Shown here in pieces: positions 1 through 7,815 of a DNA stretch of 64,000 nt. Source of the DNA: Stenotrophomonas sp. ATCM1_4. GTDB lineage: Bacteria; Pseudomonadota; Gammaproteobacteria; Xanthomonadales; Xanthomonadaceae. The position numbers and the translations under genes were made by a program. Within the stretch, counting starts at the first letter, position 1; each line of letters begins with the position of its first letter. The notes beneath the pieces were generated by a model, which was not told the DNA's origin, ran no database searches, and was given only the letters and a program-made list of their open reading frames with translations. Location: NCBI RefSeq assembly GCF_004348115.1, contig NZ_QPFB01000001.1:907978-971977 (forward strand). Direction: 5' to 3'.

Positions 1-844
1 TCAGCGCCGACGGGGTGCCTTCCTCCAGCTTCAACTGGCTGCGCAGGGCTTCAACCTGCGGGCTGGGCAGTTCCACCGACTGGCCGCGCAGCAGTTCGCG
101 CGGCAGTTCGATCTTGCCGTAGCGGGTGCGCTTGAGGCGGCTGACCTGGCAGCCCTGCGATTCCCACAGGCGGCGCACTTCGCGGTTGCGGCCTTCCTTG
201 ACGACCACGCGGAACCAGTCGTGCGAATCGGTGCCGCCGATGCGTTCGATCTCGTCGAACTTGGCCGGGCCGTCTTCCAGCGCCACGCCGCGGGCGAGGC
301 GGTCGACGATGTTGTCGGGCACCTTCTCCTCGCCTTCCGGGGCGCGCACGCGCACCACGTACTCGCGCTCGACCTCGAAGGAGGGATGCATCATGGCGTT
401 GGCCAGCTCGCCGTCGGTGGTGAGCAGCAGCAGGCCGGTGGTGTTGATGTCCAGGCGGCCGATGGCGATCCAGCGCGCGCCCTTGAGCGGCGGCAGCGAC
501 TCGAACACGGTCGGGCGGCCTTCGGGGTCTTCGCGGGTGGTCACTTCGCCTTCGGGCTTGTTGTAGACCAGTACGCGCGACGGGTCGGTCAGCGCGCTGG
601 CCACGAAGCTGCGGCCGTCCAGGTCGATCTTGTCGCCGCTCTTGACCGACATGCCGGTCTGGGCGGTTTCACCGTTGACCTTGACCAGGCCATCGGCGAT
701 GCGCTGTTCCAGCGCACGGCGCGAGCCCAGCCCGGCCTGGGCCAGGACCTTGTGCAGGCGCTCTTCGAGCTTGGGCTGTTCGGTGCTGGCTTCGCGCTTG
801 AGCGAGAGCTTATTCAACGACAGCTTGCGAGGGGTGTCACTCAT
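1..844 (-). CDS. rluB: 23S rRNA pseudouridine synthase RluB (3' end outside window)
   Basis: The protein starts MSDTPRKLSLNKLSLKRE and stays open to the window edge, so about 281 residues are visible and the C-terminus is missing. After a short basic tail comes an S4-type RNA-binding segment (around residues 27-75, LHKVLAQAGLGSRRALEQ). The RsuA/RluB/RluE/RluF catalytic domain follows, with the motif GRLDINTTGLLLLTTDGE holding the presumed catalytic Asp. This family makes pseudouridine in helix 89 of 23S rRNA during large-subunit assembly. The ATG at 844 overlaps the end of scpB by 8 bases, so translation is probably coupled. The scpA-scpB-rluB order is common in gammaproteobacteria. Family assignment is firm; RluB rather than a paralogue is inferred from the neighbours. 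Confidence 0.93.
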   Translation of the reverse strand, partial: MSDTPRKLSLNKLSLKREASTEQPKLEERLHKVLAQAGLGSRRALEQRIADGLVKVNGETAQTGMSVKSGDKIDLDGRSFVASALTDPSRVLVYNKPEGEVTTREDPEGRPTVFESLPPLKGARWIAIGRLDINTTGLLLLTTDGELANAMMHPSFEVEREYVVRVRAPEGEEKVPDNIVDRLARGVALEDGPAKFDEIERIGGTDSHDWFRVVVKEGRNREVRRLWESQGCQVSRLKRTRYGKIELPRELLRGQSVELPSPQVEALRSQLKLEEGTPSAL

Positions 845-1688
845 CAGTTTTGCTCCGGCCGGCGTTTTCCGCGTCGGCCTCTGGGTCGGAATCGGCTACG
901 TCAACAGCCACGGTCGTCGTCGCGACGGCGTTGTCTTCGGTTTGTTCCACTTCCGCCGCGCGCTCTCCCGGCGCGGCGTCGGGTTCGCCCGTGAGGGCGG
1001 TGGTGCCTGCCGTGGCGCCGGCATCCGGGGATGCCTGCGCCGCAGCGGTATCAGGGGTGTTGCGTTCGCCGGCCTCGGCGCCATCCGGGGTGGCGGCGCC
1101 TGCGGTCAGCGGTGCCGCTGGCTGGCCGTCGCCATCCAGCGGGAGTTGCGGTTCCAGCTCGCCGATGTCACGCAGTTCGGACAGCGGCGGCAGTTCGTCC
1201 AGGCGCTTGAGCCCGAAGTAGTCCAGGAAGCCCTTGGTGGTGCCGAACAGGGCTGGCTTGCCCGGGACATCACGGTGGCCGACCACGCGGATCCATTCGC
1301 GTTCTTCCAGCGCCTGGATGATGTTGCTGCTGACCGCCACGCCACGCACCTGCTCGATCTCGCCGCGGGTGATGGGCTGGCGGTAGGCGATCAGCGCCAG
1401 GGTTTCCAGGGTGGCGCGGGTGTAGCGGGTCTTGCGCTCGGTCCATAGCCGGGACACCCAGCCGTGCACCTCGTTGGTGATCTGGAAGCGGAAGCCGGAG
1501 GCCACCTCGACCAGTTCGACGCCACGGCCGGCGCAGCCTTCGCGCAGCAGTTCCAGCGCGCGCTCGACGCTGCCCGGCGGGGCCGGCTCGTCCTCCGGAA
1601 ACAGGCCCTGCAACTGTGCCAGGGTCAGCGGCTGGCTGGAGGCCAGCAGCGCACCTTCGACGATACGGTTGATCAGCGGTTGATCCAT
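837..1688 (-). CDS. scpB: Segregation and condensation protein B (ScpB)
   Basis: This 283-residue protein is a kleisin-associated winged-helix subunit of the SMC-ScpAB condensin complex, which organises and segregates the chromosome. The start MDQPLINRIVEGALLASSQP fits the family; the frame is open further upstream but that part overlaps scpA and shows no ScpB similarity. Two winged-helix domains span roughly residues 5-170, with typical text such as LALIAYRQPITRGEIEQVRG and HRDVPGKPALFGTTKGFLDYFGL. The last 100 or so residues are a low-complexity Ala/Gly/Asp/Glu tail, probably disordered. It lies 16 bases after scpA and overlaps rluB, so the three are likely one operon. Confidence 0.95.
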   Translation of the reverse strand: MDQPLINRIVEGALLASSQPLTLAQLQGLFPEDEPAPPGSVERALELLREGCAGRGVELVEVASGFRFQITNEVHGWVSRLWTERKTRYTRATLETLALIAYRQPITRGEIEQVRGVAVSSNIIQALEEREWIRVVGHRDVPGKPALFGTTKGFLDYFGLKRLDELPPLSELRDIGELEPQLPLDGDGQPAAPLTAGAATPDGAEAGERNTPDTAAAQASPDAGATAGTTALTGEPDAAPGERAAEVEQTEDNAVATTTVAVDVADSDPEADAENAGRSKTDE

Positions 1689-1704
1689 GCGTTGGCTTGT
1701 AGGC

Positions 1705-2604
1705 TCAGGCGGGGTCGTTGTCGGCGTCATCGAACTCGCTGGAGAACGCCAGCGGTGCGTTGGTGTTGCCGGCGGCCAGGGACTTGACGTAGATCGGGGC
1801 GAGCGGTGCTTCCTGCACGATGTCCAGCAACTGCTCCTTGGCCAGTTCCAGCATCGCCAGGAAGGTGACCAGTACGCCGAGCTTGCCTTCCTCGGCGGTG
1901 AACAGCGTTTCGAAACGGTAGAACCGGCCATCCTCCAGGCGCGCGAGCATGTCGCCCATGCGCTGGCGTACGCTCAGTGCCTCGCGCTTGATGGCGTGGC
2001 CGCTGAACAGCTCGGCGCGCTTGAGGACCTCGTGCAGCGCCAGCAGCATTTCCTTCAGCTCCACCGGCGGCGGCAGCTTGACGGCGGCGCGCTCCGGCAC
2101 GAAGGCATGGGCCAGGCTGGTGTCGCGGTCCTGGCGGGGCAGGGCATCGATGTCCTCGGCGGCCTGCTTGAAGCGCTCGTACTCCTGCAGGCGGCGGACC
2201 AGCTCCGCGCGCGGGTCGGCTTCCTCGCCTTCCACGCTGGGCGGTCGCGGCAGCAGCATGCGCGATTTCACCTCGGCCAGGATCGCGGCCATCACCAGGT
2301 ACTCGGCGGCCAGCTCGAAGCGCAGTTCCTGCATCACGTTGATGTAATCAACGTATTGCCGGGTGATCTCGGCCACCGGGATGTCCAGGATGTCCAGGTT
2401 CTGGCGGCGGATCAGGTACAGCAGCAGGTCGAGCGGGCCTTCGAAGGCGTCCAGGATGACTTCCAGCGCGTCCGGCGGGATGTACAGGTCCTGCGGGATC
2501 TGCAATACCGGCTGGCCATGCACCATCGCCAGCGGCATTTCCTGCTGCTGCGGAGCGTGAGGCGGCGCTGGCGGGTTCGCGTCGTGCGCGAGTTCGGAAG
2601 TCAT
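1705..2604 (-). CDS. scpA: Segregation and condensation protein A (ScpA)
   Basis: This 299-residue kleisin would bridge SMC heads with ScpB in the condensin complex. The start at 2604 gives MTSELAHDANPPAPP. The recognisable ScpA N-terminal region begins near residue 45 (FEGPLDLLLYLIRRQNLDIL), followed by PVAEITRQYVDYI and AAEYLVMAAILAEVKSRMLL, both hallmarks of the family. The C-terminal winged helix that contacts the SMC head covers about residues 200-270 (VTFLAMLELAKEQLLDIVQ). The open frame extends 50 codons further upstream, but that part is Arg-rich and shows no family similarity. It is the first gene of the scpA-scpB-rluB run. Confidence 0.95.
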   Translation of the reverse strand: MTSELAHDANPPAPPHAPQQQEMPLAMVHGQPVLQIPQDLYIPPDALEVILDAFEGPLDLLLYLIRRQNLDILDIPVAEITRQYVDYINVMQELRFELAAEYLVMAAILAEVKSRMLLPRPPSVEGEEADPRAELVRRLQEYERFKQAAEDIDALPRQDRDTSLAHAFVPERAAVKLPPPVELKEMLLALHEVLKRAELFSGHAIKREALSVRQRMGDMLARLEDGRFYRFETLFTAEEGKLGVLVTFLAMLELAKEQLLDIVQEAPLAPIYVKSLAAGNTNAPLAFSSEFDDADNDPA

Positions 2605-2953
2605 CAGGTCGACATCGGGGTATAGCGAGCCGTACGCATGCCGGGTTCGCGCCCGGCTAGGTTCCTGCCCTGGTATTGCGAGCCATGCGCGCTTGCCTGG
2701 CGCGATTCCACACATCAACAACAAGGCGCGCCGCAGAAGGTGCGGCAACGTCATTACGAGGAGGTCGTCTACGCGGTCCGGGAGTGATGTGCTTCGGTCA
2801 ACGAGCGGGGCCGGGAGCCTTCCGCTGCACCGAGCCGCTACAGGCCGTCTGCGTGCAATGGACCAAAGAGTAATCGCCGGGACCGGCCGATGTCCAGCGT
2901 TCTGGCGCTAGACTTGTGGTCGATCCATTCAGCGGACAAGGAGTGATGGCCCG
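2605..2953. other. Gene-free divergent intergenic region
   Basis: These 349 bases separate scpA (leftward) from the YciI gene (rightward). Short open frames here have no ribosome-binding site or recognisable product. The region must hold both promoters. A TAGACT-like -10 lies near 2912 upstream of the rightward genes, without a clear -35. No structured RNA or repeat was seen. Confidence 0.6.
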
Positions 2954-3253
2954 GTGTGGTACGTAATCGAAGGGTATGACGGCGAGCAGGTGCTGGCCCA
3001 GCGGATGGCGGCACGCGGTGCCCATCTGGAGCGGCTCAAGGCCTTGCTTGACCAGGGGAGACTGCTTTTGGCCGGTCCTTGTCCTGCCATTGACGCCGAG
3101 GACCCCGGCCCGGCCGGCTTCAGCGGCAGCGTGGTGATCGCCAGTTTCGAGGACCAGGCCGCGGCGCGGGCCTGGGCCGACGCCGACCCGTACGTGGCGG
3201 CAGGCGTGTATACCCGGGTAGACGTCCGCCCGTTCCGCAAGGTGCTGCCATGA
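2954..3253 (+). CDS. YciI-like protein
   Basis: This 99-residue single-domain protein starts WYVIEGYDG and contains [20 protein letters not shown] and a [20 protein letters not shown] strand-helix unit, the ferredoxin-like alpha/beta fold of the YciI family (dimeric proteins of uncertain function, distantly related to muconolactone isomerase). The start is GTG at 2954, supported by an AAGGAG ribosome-binding site about ten bases upstream; the ATG at 2946 is out of frame. Its stop overlaps the start of the BolA gene by four bases, so the two are translationally coupled. Family membership is clear, biochemical function is not. Confidence 0.88.
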   Translation: MWYVIEGYDGEQVLAQRMAARGAHLERLKALLDQGRLLLAGPCPAIDAEDPGPAGFSGSVVIASFEDQAAARAWADADPYVAAGVYTRVDVRPFRKVLP

Positions 3254-3525
3254 ACCGGGTCGAGCAGATCCGCTCGGCCCTGCAGGCCGCCTTCCACCCG
3301 GACCTGCTGGAGGTGGAGGATGACAGCCATCGCCACGCCGGCCACGCCGGCGCCCGGGACGGGCGGGGCCATTTCAACGTGACCGTGGTCAGTGCCGCCT
3401 TCGCCGGCAAGGGCCCGTTGGCGCGTCACCGCGCGGTCTACGCGGCCGTGGGCGAGATGATGCAGACCGATATCCATGCGCTGTCGATCAAGGCGCTGAC
3501 GCCGGCCGAGGCCGCGGGCGGCTGA
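3250..3525 (+). CDS. BolA family protein
   Basis: This 91-residue protein has the BolA/IbaG fold. Residues 1-30 are the first helix and strand ([20 protein letters not shown], then [10 protein letters not shown]), and [20 protein letters not shown] carries the class II KH-like core with the conserved His and Arg. BolA proteins pair with monothiol glutaredoxins to bind or transfer [2Fe-2S] clusters and also influence cell shape under stress. It is coupled to the upstream YciI gene by a four-base overlap. The sequence fits the short BolA group associated with iron-sulfur work; no glutaredoxin gene is in the window. Confidence 0.9.
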   Translation: MNRVEQIRSALQAAFHPDLLEVEDDSHRHAGHAGARDGRGHFNVTVVSAAFAGKGPLARHRAVYAAVGEMMQTDIHALSIKALTPAEAAGG

Positions 3526-3592
3526 ACGTCGCGATCGGTACCTGGCCGGGACAGCCGATGTCCCGGTTCATTCCGGGCGGCATTACAAAAGG

Positions 3593-3622
3593 TTTACAAA
3601 CGTCAGTGAAAACGTTTACATT
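3593..3622 (+). promoter_or_regulatory. Promoter with LacI-type operator upstream of the glucan locus
   Basis: TTTACA at 3593-3598 and TACATT at 3617-3622 form a plausible sigma-70 promoter with an 18-base spacer. The near-perfect palindrome TGAAAACGTTTACA at 3607-3620 lies across the spacer and -10, as expected for repression by a LacI-family protein; its central CG and A-tract halves are typical of the family. The regulator gene starts 27 bases downstream, so autoregulation of the whole operon is likely. No second copy was seen in the 53 bases before the TonB receptor gene. Confidence 0.6.
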
Positions 3623-3646
3623 CCGCGCAACCCCGGTGCGGAGGGC

Positions 3647-4693
3647 GTGACGGTGGCGAAGTCGGCAATCACCATCAAGGATGTTGCCCGAGAGGCGAAC
3701 GTCTCCGTCGCCACGGTGTCGCGTGCGCTCAATGGCCATGACAACGTCGCCGAGCCGGTCCGCCAGCTGGTGCTCGAAGTGGCCCGTCGCCTGCGCTACA
3801 CCCCGCATGCCGCCGCCCGCAGCCTGAGCAGCCGCAGCACCCAGACCGTCGGCGTGGTACTGCCGGACCTGTACGGCGAATTCTTCTCCGAGCTGATGCG
3901 TGGCATCGACGGCGTTGCCAGCGCGCATCGCCGGCACCTGCTGGTGTCCAGTTTCCACGGTGAGCCGCAGCAGCAGGGTTCGGTGCTGCAGGCCATGCGT
4001 GGCCGCGTGGATGGCCTGCTGGTGCTGTCGCCGTATGCGGGGGATGCCTCGGCACTGCTGGACCAGCTGCCGGCGGACATCCCGACGGTGCTGATCAATA
4101 CCCCGATCACCGACGGCAGCCATCCGGTCTTCAGCATCGACGACCATGCCGGCGCGCTGGCCATGACCGGGCACCTGCTGGCGCAGGGCTACCGCAGCAT
4201 CGCCTTCATCGGCGGCCCCGAGCGCAACCACGATGCGCGCGAACGCCTGCGCGGGTTCCGCGATGCGCTGGCGGCCGCCCCCCAGGCGATTGAATCCATC
4301 GAGCTGCCCGGGGCCTTCGACGAAGCCTCCGGTTATGAGGCCGGCCGCGCCCTGCTGGCGCGGCCGCGCCTGCCTGAAGCGGTGTTCGCCGCCAACGACA
4401 TGATGGCGCTGGGCTGCCTGTATGCCTTCCAGCAGGCCGGCGTGTGCGTGCCCGGCCAGGTGGCGCTTGCCGGCTATGACGACATTCCCCTGGCGCGCTT
4501 TGTTCACCCGTCCTTGACGACGATGCAGGTGAGCATCGCCGGGCTTGGAGAGCAGGCGATGTCCCACCTGCTGCAGCGGATTCGGGAACCGGGGTCGCAA
4601 CAGACGCCCGGCCTGATGTTGGTTCCAAGCCTTGTCGTGCGCGACTCCACGGCACGCACGGCGCCACTTGACCCGGCAAGAGACCGGGGTTGA
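3647..4693 (+). CDS. LacI-family transcriptional regulator
   Basis: This 348-residue protein has an N-terminal LacI helix-turn-helix (residues about 8-31, ITIKDVAREANVSVATVSRA), the hinge with HAAARSLSSRST, and a periplasmic-binding-protein-like effector domain to the end (QTVGVVLPDLYGEFFSELMR; GYDDIPLARFVHPSLTTMQ). The start is GTG at 3647; a second GTG two codons later is possible. It precedes a TonB receptor, a GH144 enzyme and ABC sugar-transport genes, so it most likely senses a sugar or oligosaccharide released from the glucan substrate and represses this locus through the palindrome at 3607-3620. The ligand cannot be read from the sequence. Confidence 0.93.
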   Translation: MTVAKSAITIKDVAREANVSVATVSRALNGHDNVAEPVRQLVLEVARRLRYTPHAAARSLSSRSTQTVGVVLPDLYGEFFSELMRGIDGVASAHRRHLLVSSFHGEPQQQGSVLQAMRGRVDGLLVLSPYAGDASALLDQLPADIPTVLINTPITDGSHPVFSIDDHAGALAMTGHLLAQGYRSIAFIGGPERNHDARERLRGFRDALAAAPQAIESIELPGAFDEASGYEAGRALLARPRLPEAVFAANDMMALGCLYAFQQAGVCVPGQVALAGYDDIPLARFVHPSLTTMQVSIAGLGEQAMSHLLQRIREPGSQQTPGLMLVPSLVVRDSTARTAPLDPARDRG

Positions 4694-4746
4694 GCCACTC
4701 ATAACACTTACCGCGGGTCATGCCGCTACCTTGGGAGAGGTAAAAC

Positions 4747-7707
4747 ATGTACAGGATTGCTCGGAAGTCCACCCCCACACGCAAGCTGCTGAGCTGCGCG
4801 CTGGCCAGTTGCCTGTTGCTCGGCGCTGCCCCGGCCTTCGCCCAGAGCACCGCGGCCACCATCCGTGGCCAGGTGATGGCTGATTCCAGCCCGGCTGCAC
4901 AGGCGCAGGTCACGGCCACCAACATCGCCACCGGCCTGAGCCGCAGCGTGCAGAGCACGGCGAGCGGCAGCTACTCGCTGGCCGGCCTGCCGCCAGGCAC
5001 CTACCGCGTGGAGGTCAATGCCGGCGGCAAGACCAGCACGCAGAACATCACCGTGCAGGTCGGCCAGACCGCCACGGTGAACCTGGGCGTCGGCGGCGTC
5101 GGTGAAACCACGGCCGGCGGCGCAGCGACCACGCTGGACGCGGTGCAGGTGGTCGCGCAGGCGCCGATCGAAACCAAGACCTCGGAGATCGCCACCTACA
5201 TCACGCCGCGCCAGATCGAGGCGCTGCCGCAGGGCACCCGCAACTTCCTGGCCTTCGCCGACACCGTGCCGGGCATGGCGTTCGAACAGAACCCGGCCAA
5301 TGGCTCGACCAAGCTGCGCGGTGGCGTGCAGAACGCCAACAACGTCAATGTGTACATCGACGGCATCGGCCAGAAGAACTACGTCACCCAGGGTGGCATC
5401 ACCGGGCAGGACGCCAGCCGCGGCAACCCGTTCCCGCAGCTGGCGATCGGCGAGTACAAGGTCATCACCTCCAACTACAAGGCCGAGTACGACCAGATCA
5501 GCTCGGCGGCGGTGACGGCGGTGACCAAGTCGGGCACCAATGAGTTCAAGGGCTCGTTCTTCTGGGACTACACCAACCAGGATTGGCGCGAGCCGCGCGA
5601 GAGCGAGAAGGACGCCGGCAAGACCCGCTCGGGCGAGAAGCAGTACGGCGCTGCCTTCGGTGGCCCGATCGTCAAGGACAAGGCGCACTTCTTCGTGACC
5701 TACGAGGCCAAGGAGTACAACGCGCCGCAGGACCTGAGCCCGGGTGAGGGGCGTATTGCCGGTGACCTGCCACAGGCCTGGCGCGACCAGCTCGGTGCAA
5801 CCTCGACGCCGTTCAAGGAAGACCTGTACTTCGGCAAGCTGGACTGGTCGATCAACGAGGAGAACCTCGTCGAGCTGACCTACAAGCGCCGCGAGGAGAG
5901 CGAAATCGGCAACGTCGGCGGGCAGAGCGCGCGCAGCTACGGCACCGATACCGGCGTCAACGAGGACCGCTACGACCTGCGTTGGCAGTTCTCCAACGCC
6001 AACTGGCTCAACGACGCCCACCTGACCTACGAGAAGGCGTTCTGGACCAAGGCGCCGGTCAACATGGCCAACGGCATGGTGCTGACCGATGGCTCCGGCG
6101 ATGACGGCAAGCAGATCTACCGCATCGGCGGCGGCGAAGGTGGCCTGCAGGACAAGGGCCAAAAGGGCTGGTCGTTCCAGAACGACACCACGTTCTTCGG
6201 CTGGGAAGGCCACACCGTCAAGTTCGGCGTGAAGTACAAGCAGGTCGACCTGGACACCATCGAGCAGCAGCCCTACAACCCGCAGTTCTACTACGACATC
6301 CACCAAGGTGGCGCGGTGCCGTACTTCGTGCGCTTCGGCAGTGCCGCGATGGGCACCGACGGTGGCTCGGTGACCTCCAAGAACAAGCAGTTCGGCCTGT
6401 ACATCCAGGATGACTGGGATGTCACCGAGCGGCTGACCCTGAACCTGGGCCTGCGCTGGGACTACGAGAAGACCCCGTCCTACCTGGACTACGTGACCAG
6501 CGGCGACGTGCTGGCGGCGCTGGCGAGTGCGGACCCCAACGCACCGGGCCAGACCTACGCGCAGTCGCTGGCGCTGGGCGGCATCGACGTCAACCGCTAC
6601 ATCAGCACCGGCAACAACCGCAAGCCGTTCAAGGATGCGATCCAGCCGCGCCTGGGCTTCTCCTATGACCTGACCGGCGACGAACGCCACGTGATCTTCG
6701 GCGGCATCGGCCGTTCCTACGACCGCAACCTGTTCGACTACCTGCAGCTGGAGCGCAGCAAGGCGACCTTCCCGACCCGGCGCTTCAAGATCAACTCGCC
6801 CGGCCACGCCTGCGACCTGAGTGCCTCGGACTGCCTGGACTGGAGCCCGCAGCTGCTGGATCGCGATTACCTGATGTCGCTGGTCAATTCCACCGACGCC
6901 GGTCGCGAAGTGTGGATGTTCGACAACGACCTGAAGACGCCGTACTCCGACCAGATCAGCCTGGGCATCCGCGACAGCTTCAACCTGGGCGGGTTGGACT
7001 GGAACAGCTCGGCCACCGTGCAGCACACCCGCTACAAGGACGGCCTGCTGATCATGCGCGGCAACCGCTACCCCGACGGTGGCGTGTTCGCGCCGAACGG
7101 CAGCCCGTGGTCCGCGCCCGGCCTGCCGGGCATGGGCAGCCTGATCGTGGCCACCAACGGCTTCGAGTCCAAGAGCACCGCCCTGCTGCTGAGCCTGGAC
7201 AAGCCGTACACGTCCGAGAGCCCGTGGAACGTCAACGTGGCCTACACGCTGACCGATGCCAAGCAGAACATCCACGAGAAGGACCCGGTCTATGGCTGGT
7301 ACTTCACCCAGGGTGGCTGGTACGACGGTGCCTGGACGCCGCGCCATCGCCTGGTGATCAGCGGCTTCACCGACCTGCCGTGGGGCATGAGCGTGTCCGG
7401 CAAGCTGACCCTGGCCAGCAAGATCAAGCGCTGGGACATCGACAGCACGGCCGCCTACGGTGGCTACGAGCGTCCGCACAGCTGGGAGCCGGACGGCACG
7501 CTGGGCTTCAAGCAGTTCGACCTGTCGCTGACCAAGACCTGGGACACCGGCACCGACCTGAAGCTGAAGATGCGCGCCGACCTGCTCAACGCCTTCAACT
7601 GGACCAACTGGGGCGGTTACGGCATCAACTGGGATACCGGCGTGATCAACAGCTGGGACCAGTACCAGACCCGGACCTTCAAGCTGTCCTTCGGCCTGGA
7701 CTGGTAA
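4747..7707 (+). CDS. TonB-dependent receptor with N-terminal carboxypeptidase-regulatory-like domain (probable oligosaccharide importer)
   Basis: This 986-residue outer-membrane protein has a signal peptide cleaved near AFAQ (residue 32). An Ig-like carboxypeptidase-regulatory domain follows (about 37-115, ATIRGQVMADSSPAAQAQV, then SYSLAGLPPGTYRVEV), then a plug (about 130-260, with IEALPQGTRNFLAFADTVPG) and a beta-barrel to the C-terminus, which ends on Trp as outer-membrane proteins usually end on an aromatic residue. The architecture matches Oar-like receptors used for oligosaccharides rather than siderophore receptors. A GGGAGAGG ribosome-binding site precedes the ATG. It lies 53 bases after the LacI gene and before the GH144 gene, so import of glucan fragments across the outer membrane is the likely role. 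Confidence 0.93.
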   Translation: MYRIARKSTPTRKLLSCALASCLLLGAAPAFAQSTAATIRGQVMADSSPAAQAQVTATNIATGLSRSVQSTASGSYSLAGLPPGTYRVEVNAGGKTSTQNITVQVGQTATVNLGVGGVGETTAGGAATTLDAVQVVAQAPIETKTSEIATYITPRQIEALPQGTRNFLAFADTVPGMAFEQNPANGSTKLRGGVQNANNVNVYIDGIGQKNYVTQGGITGQDASRGNPFPQLAIGEYKVITSNYKAEYDQISSAAVTAVTKSGTNEFKGSFFWDYTNQDWREPRESEKDAGKTRSGEKQYGAAFGGPIVKDKAHFFVTYEAKEYNAPQDLSPGEGRIAGDLPQAWRDQLGATSTPFKEDLYFGKLDWSINEENLVELTYKRREESEIGNVGGQSARSYGTDTGVNEDRYDLRWQFSNANWLNDAHLTYEKAFWTKAPVNMANGMVLTDGSGDDGKQIYRIGGGEGGLQDKGQKGWSFQNDTTFFGWEGHTVKFGVKYKQVDLDTIEQQPYNPQFYYDIHQGGAVPYFVRFGSAAMGTDGGSVTSKNKQFGLYIQDDWDVTERLTLNLGLRWDYEKTPSYLDYVTSGDVLAALASADPNAPGQTYAQSLALGGIDVNRYISTGNNRKPFKDAIQPRLGFSYDLTGDERHVIFGGIGRSYDRNLFDYLQLERSKATFPTRRFKINSPGHACDLSASDCLDWSPQLLDRDYLMSLVNSTDAGREVWMFDNDLKTPYSDQISLGIRDSFNLGGLDWNSSATVQHTRYKDGLLIMRGNRYPDGGVFAPNGSPWSAPGLPGMGSLIVATNGFESKSTALLLSLDKPYTSESPWNVNVAYTLTDAKQNIHEKDPVYGWYFTQGGWYDGAWTPRHRLVISGFTDLPWGMSVSGKLTLASKIKRWDIDSTAAYGGYERPHSWEPDGTLGFKQFDLSLTKTWDTGTDLKLKMRADLLNAFNWTNWGGYGINWDTGVINSWDQYQTRTFKLSFGLDW

Positions 7708-7714
7708 GTCGCAT

Positions 7715-7741
7715 CCCCGGCCGCCCGCGTGGCGGCCGGGG
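7715..7741 (+). promoter_or_regulatory. Intercistronic hairpin after the TonB receptor gene
   Basis: CCCCGGCCGCC (7715-7725) pairs perfectly with GGCGGCCGGGG (7731-7741) across a five-base loop. No T-tract follows, so it is not a standard terminator. It may stabilise the receptor mRNA or partly reduce transcription into the GH144 and transport genes, which would allow much more receptor than enzyme. Confidence 0.55.
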
Positions 7742-7815
7742 CCTCCACACGCGCCACATTGCCCATCAAGGGCAGGTGGCGACCTGATTCCTCTACAACG
7801 GATGTCGTCTTGAGC

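Noticed and set aside
4726..7479. Very long minus-strand open frame opposite the TonB receptor gene
   Set aside because: High G+C coding DNA often leaves the opposite strand open. The minus-strand translation is Val/Ala/Gly/His-rich without any family motif, while the plus strand encodes a complete receptor.
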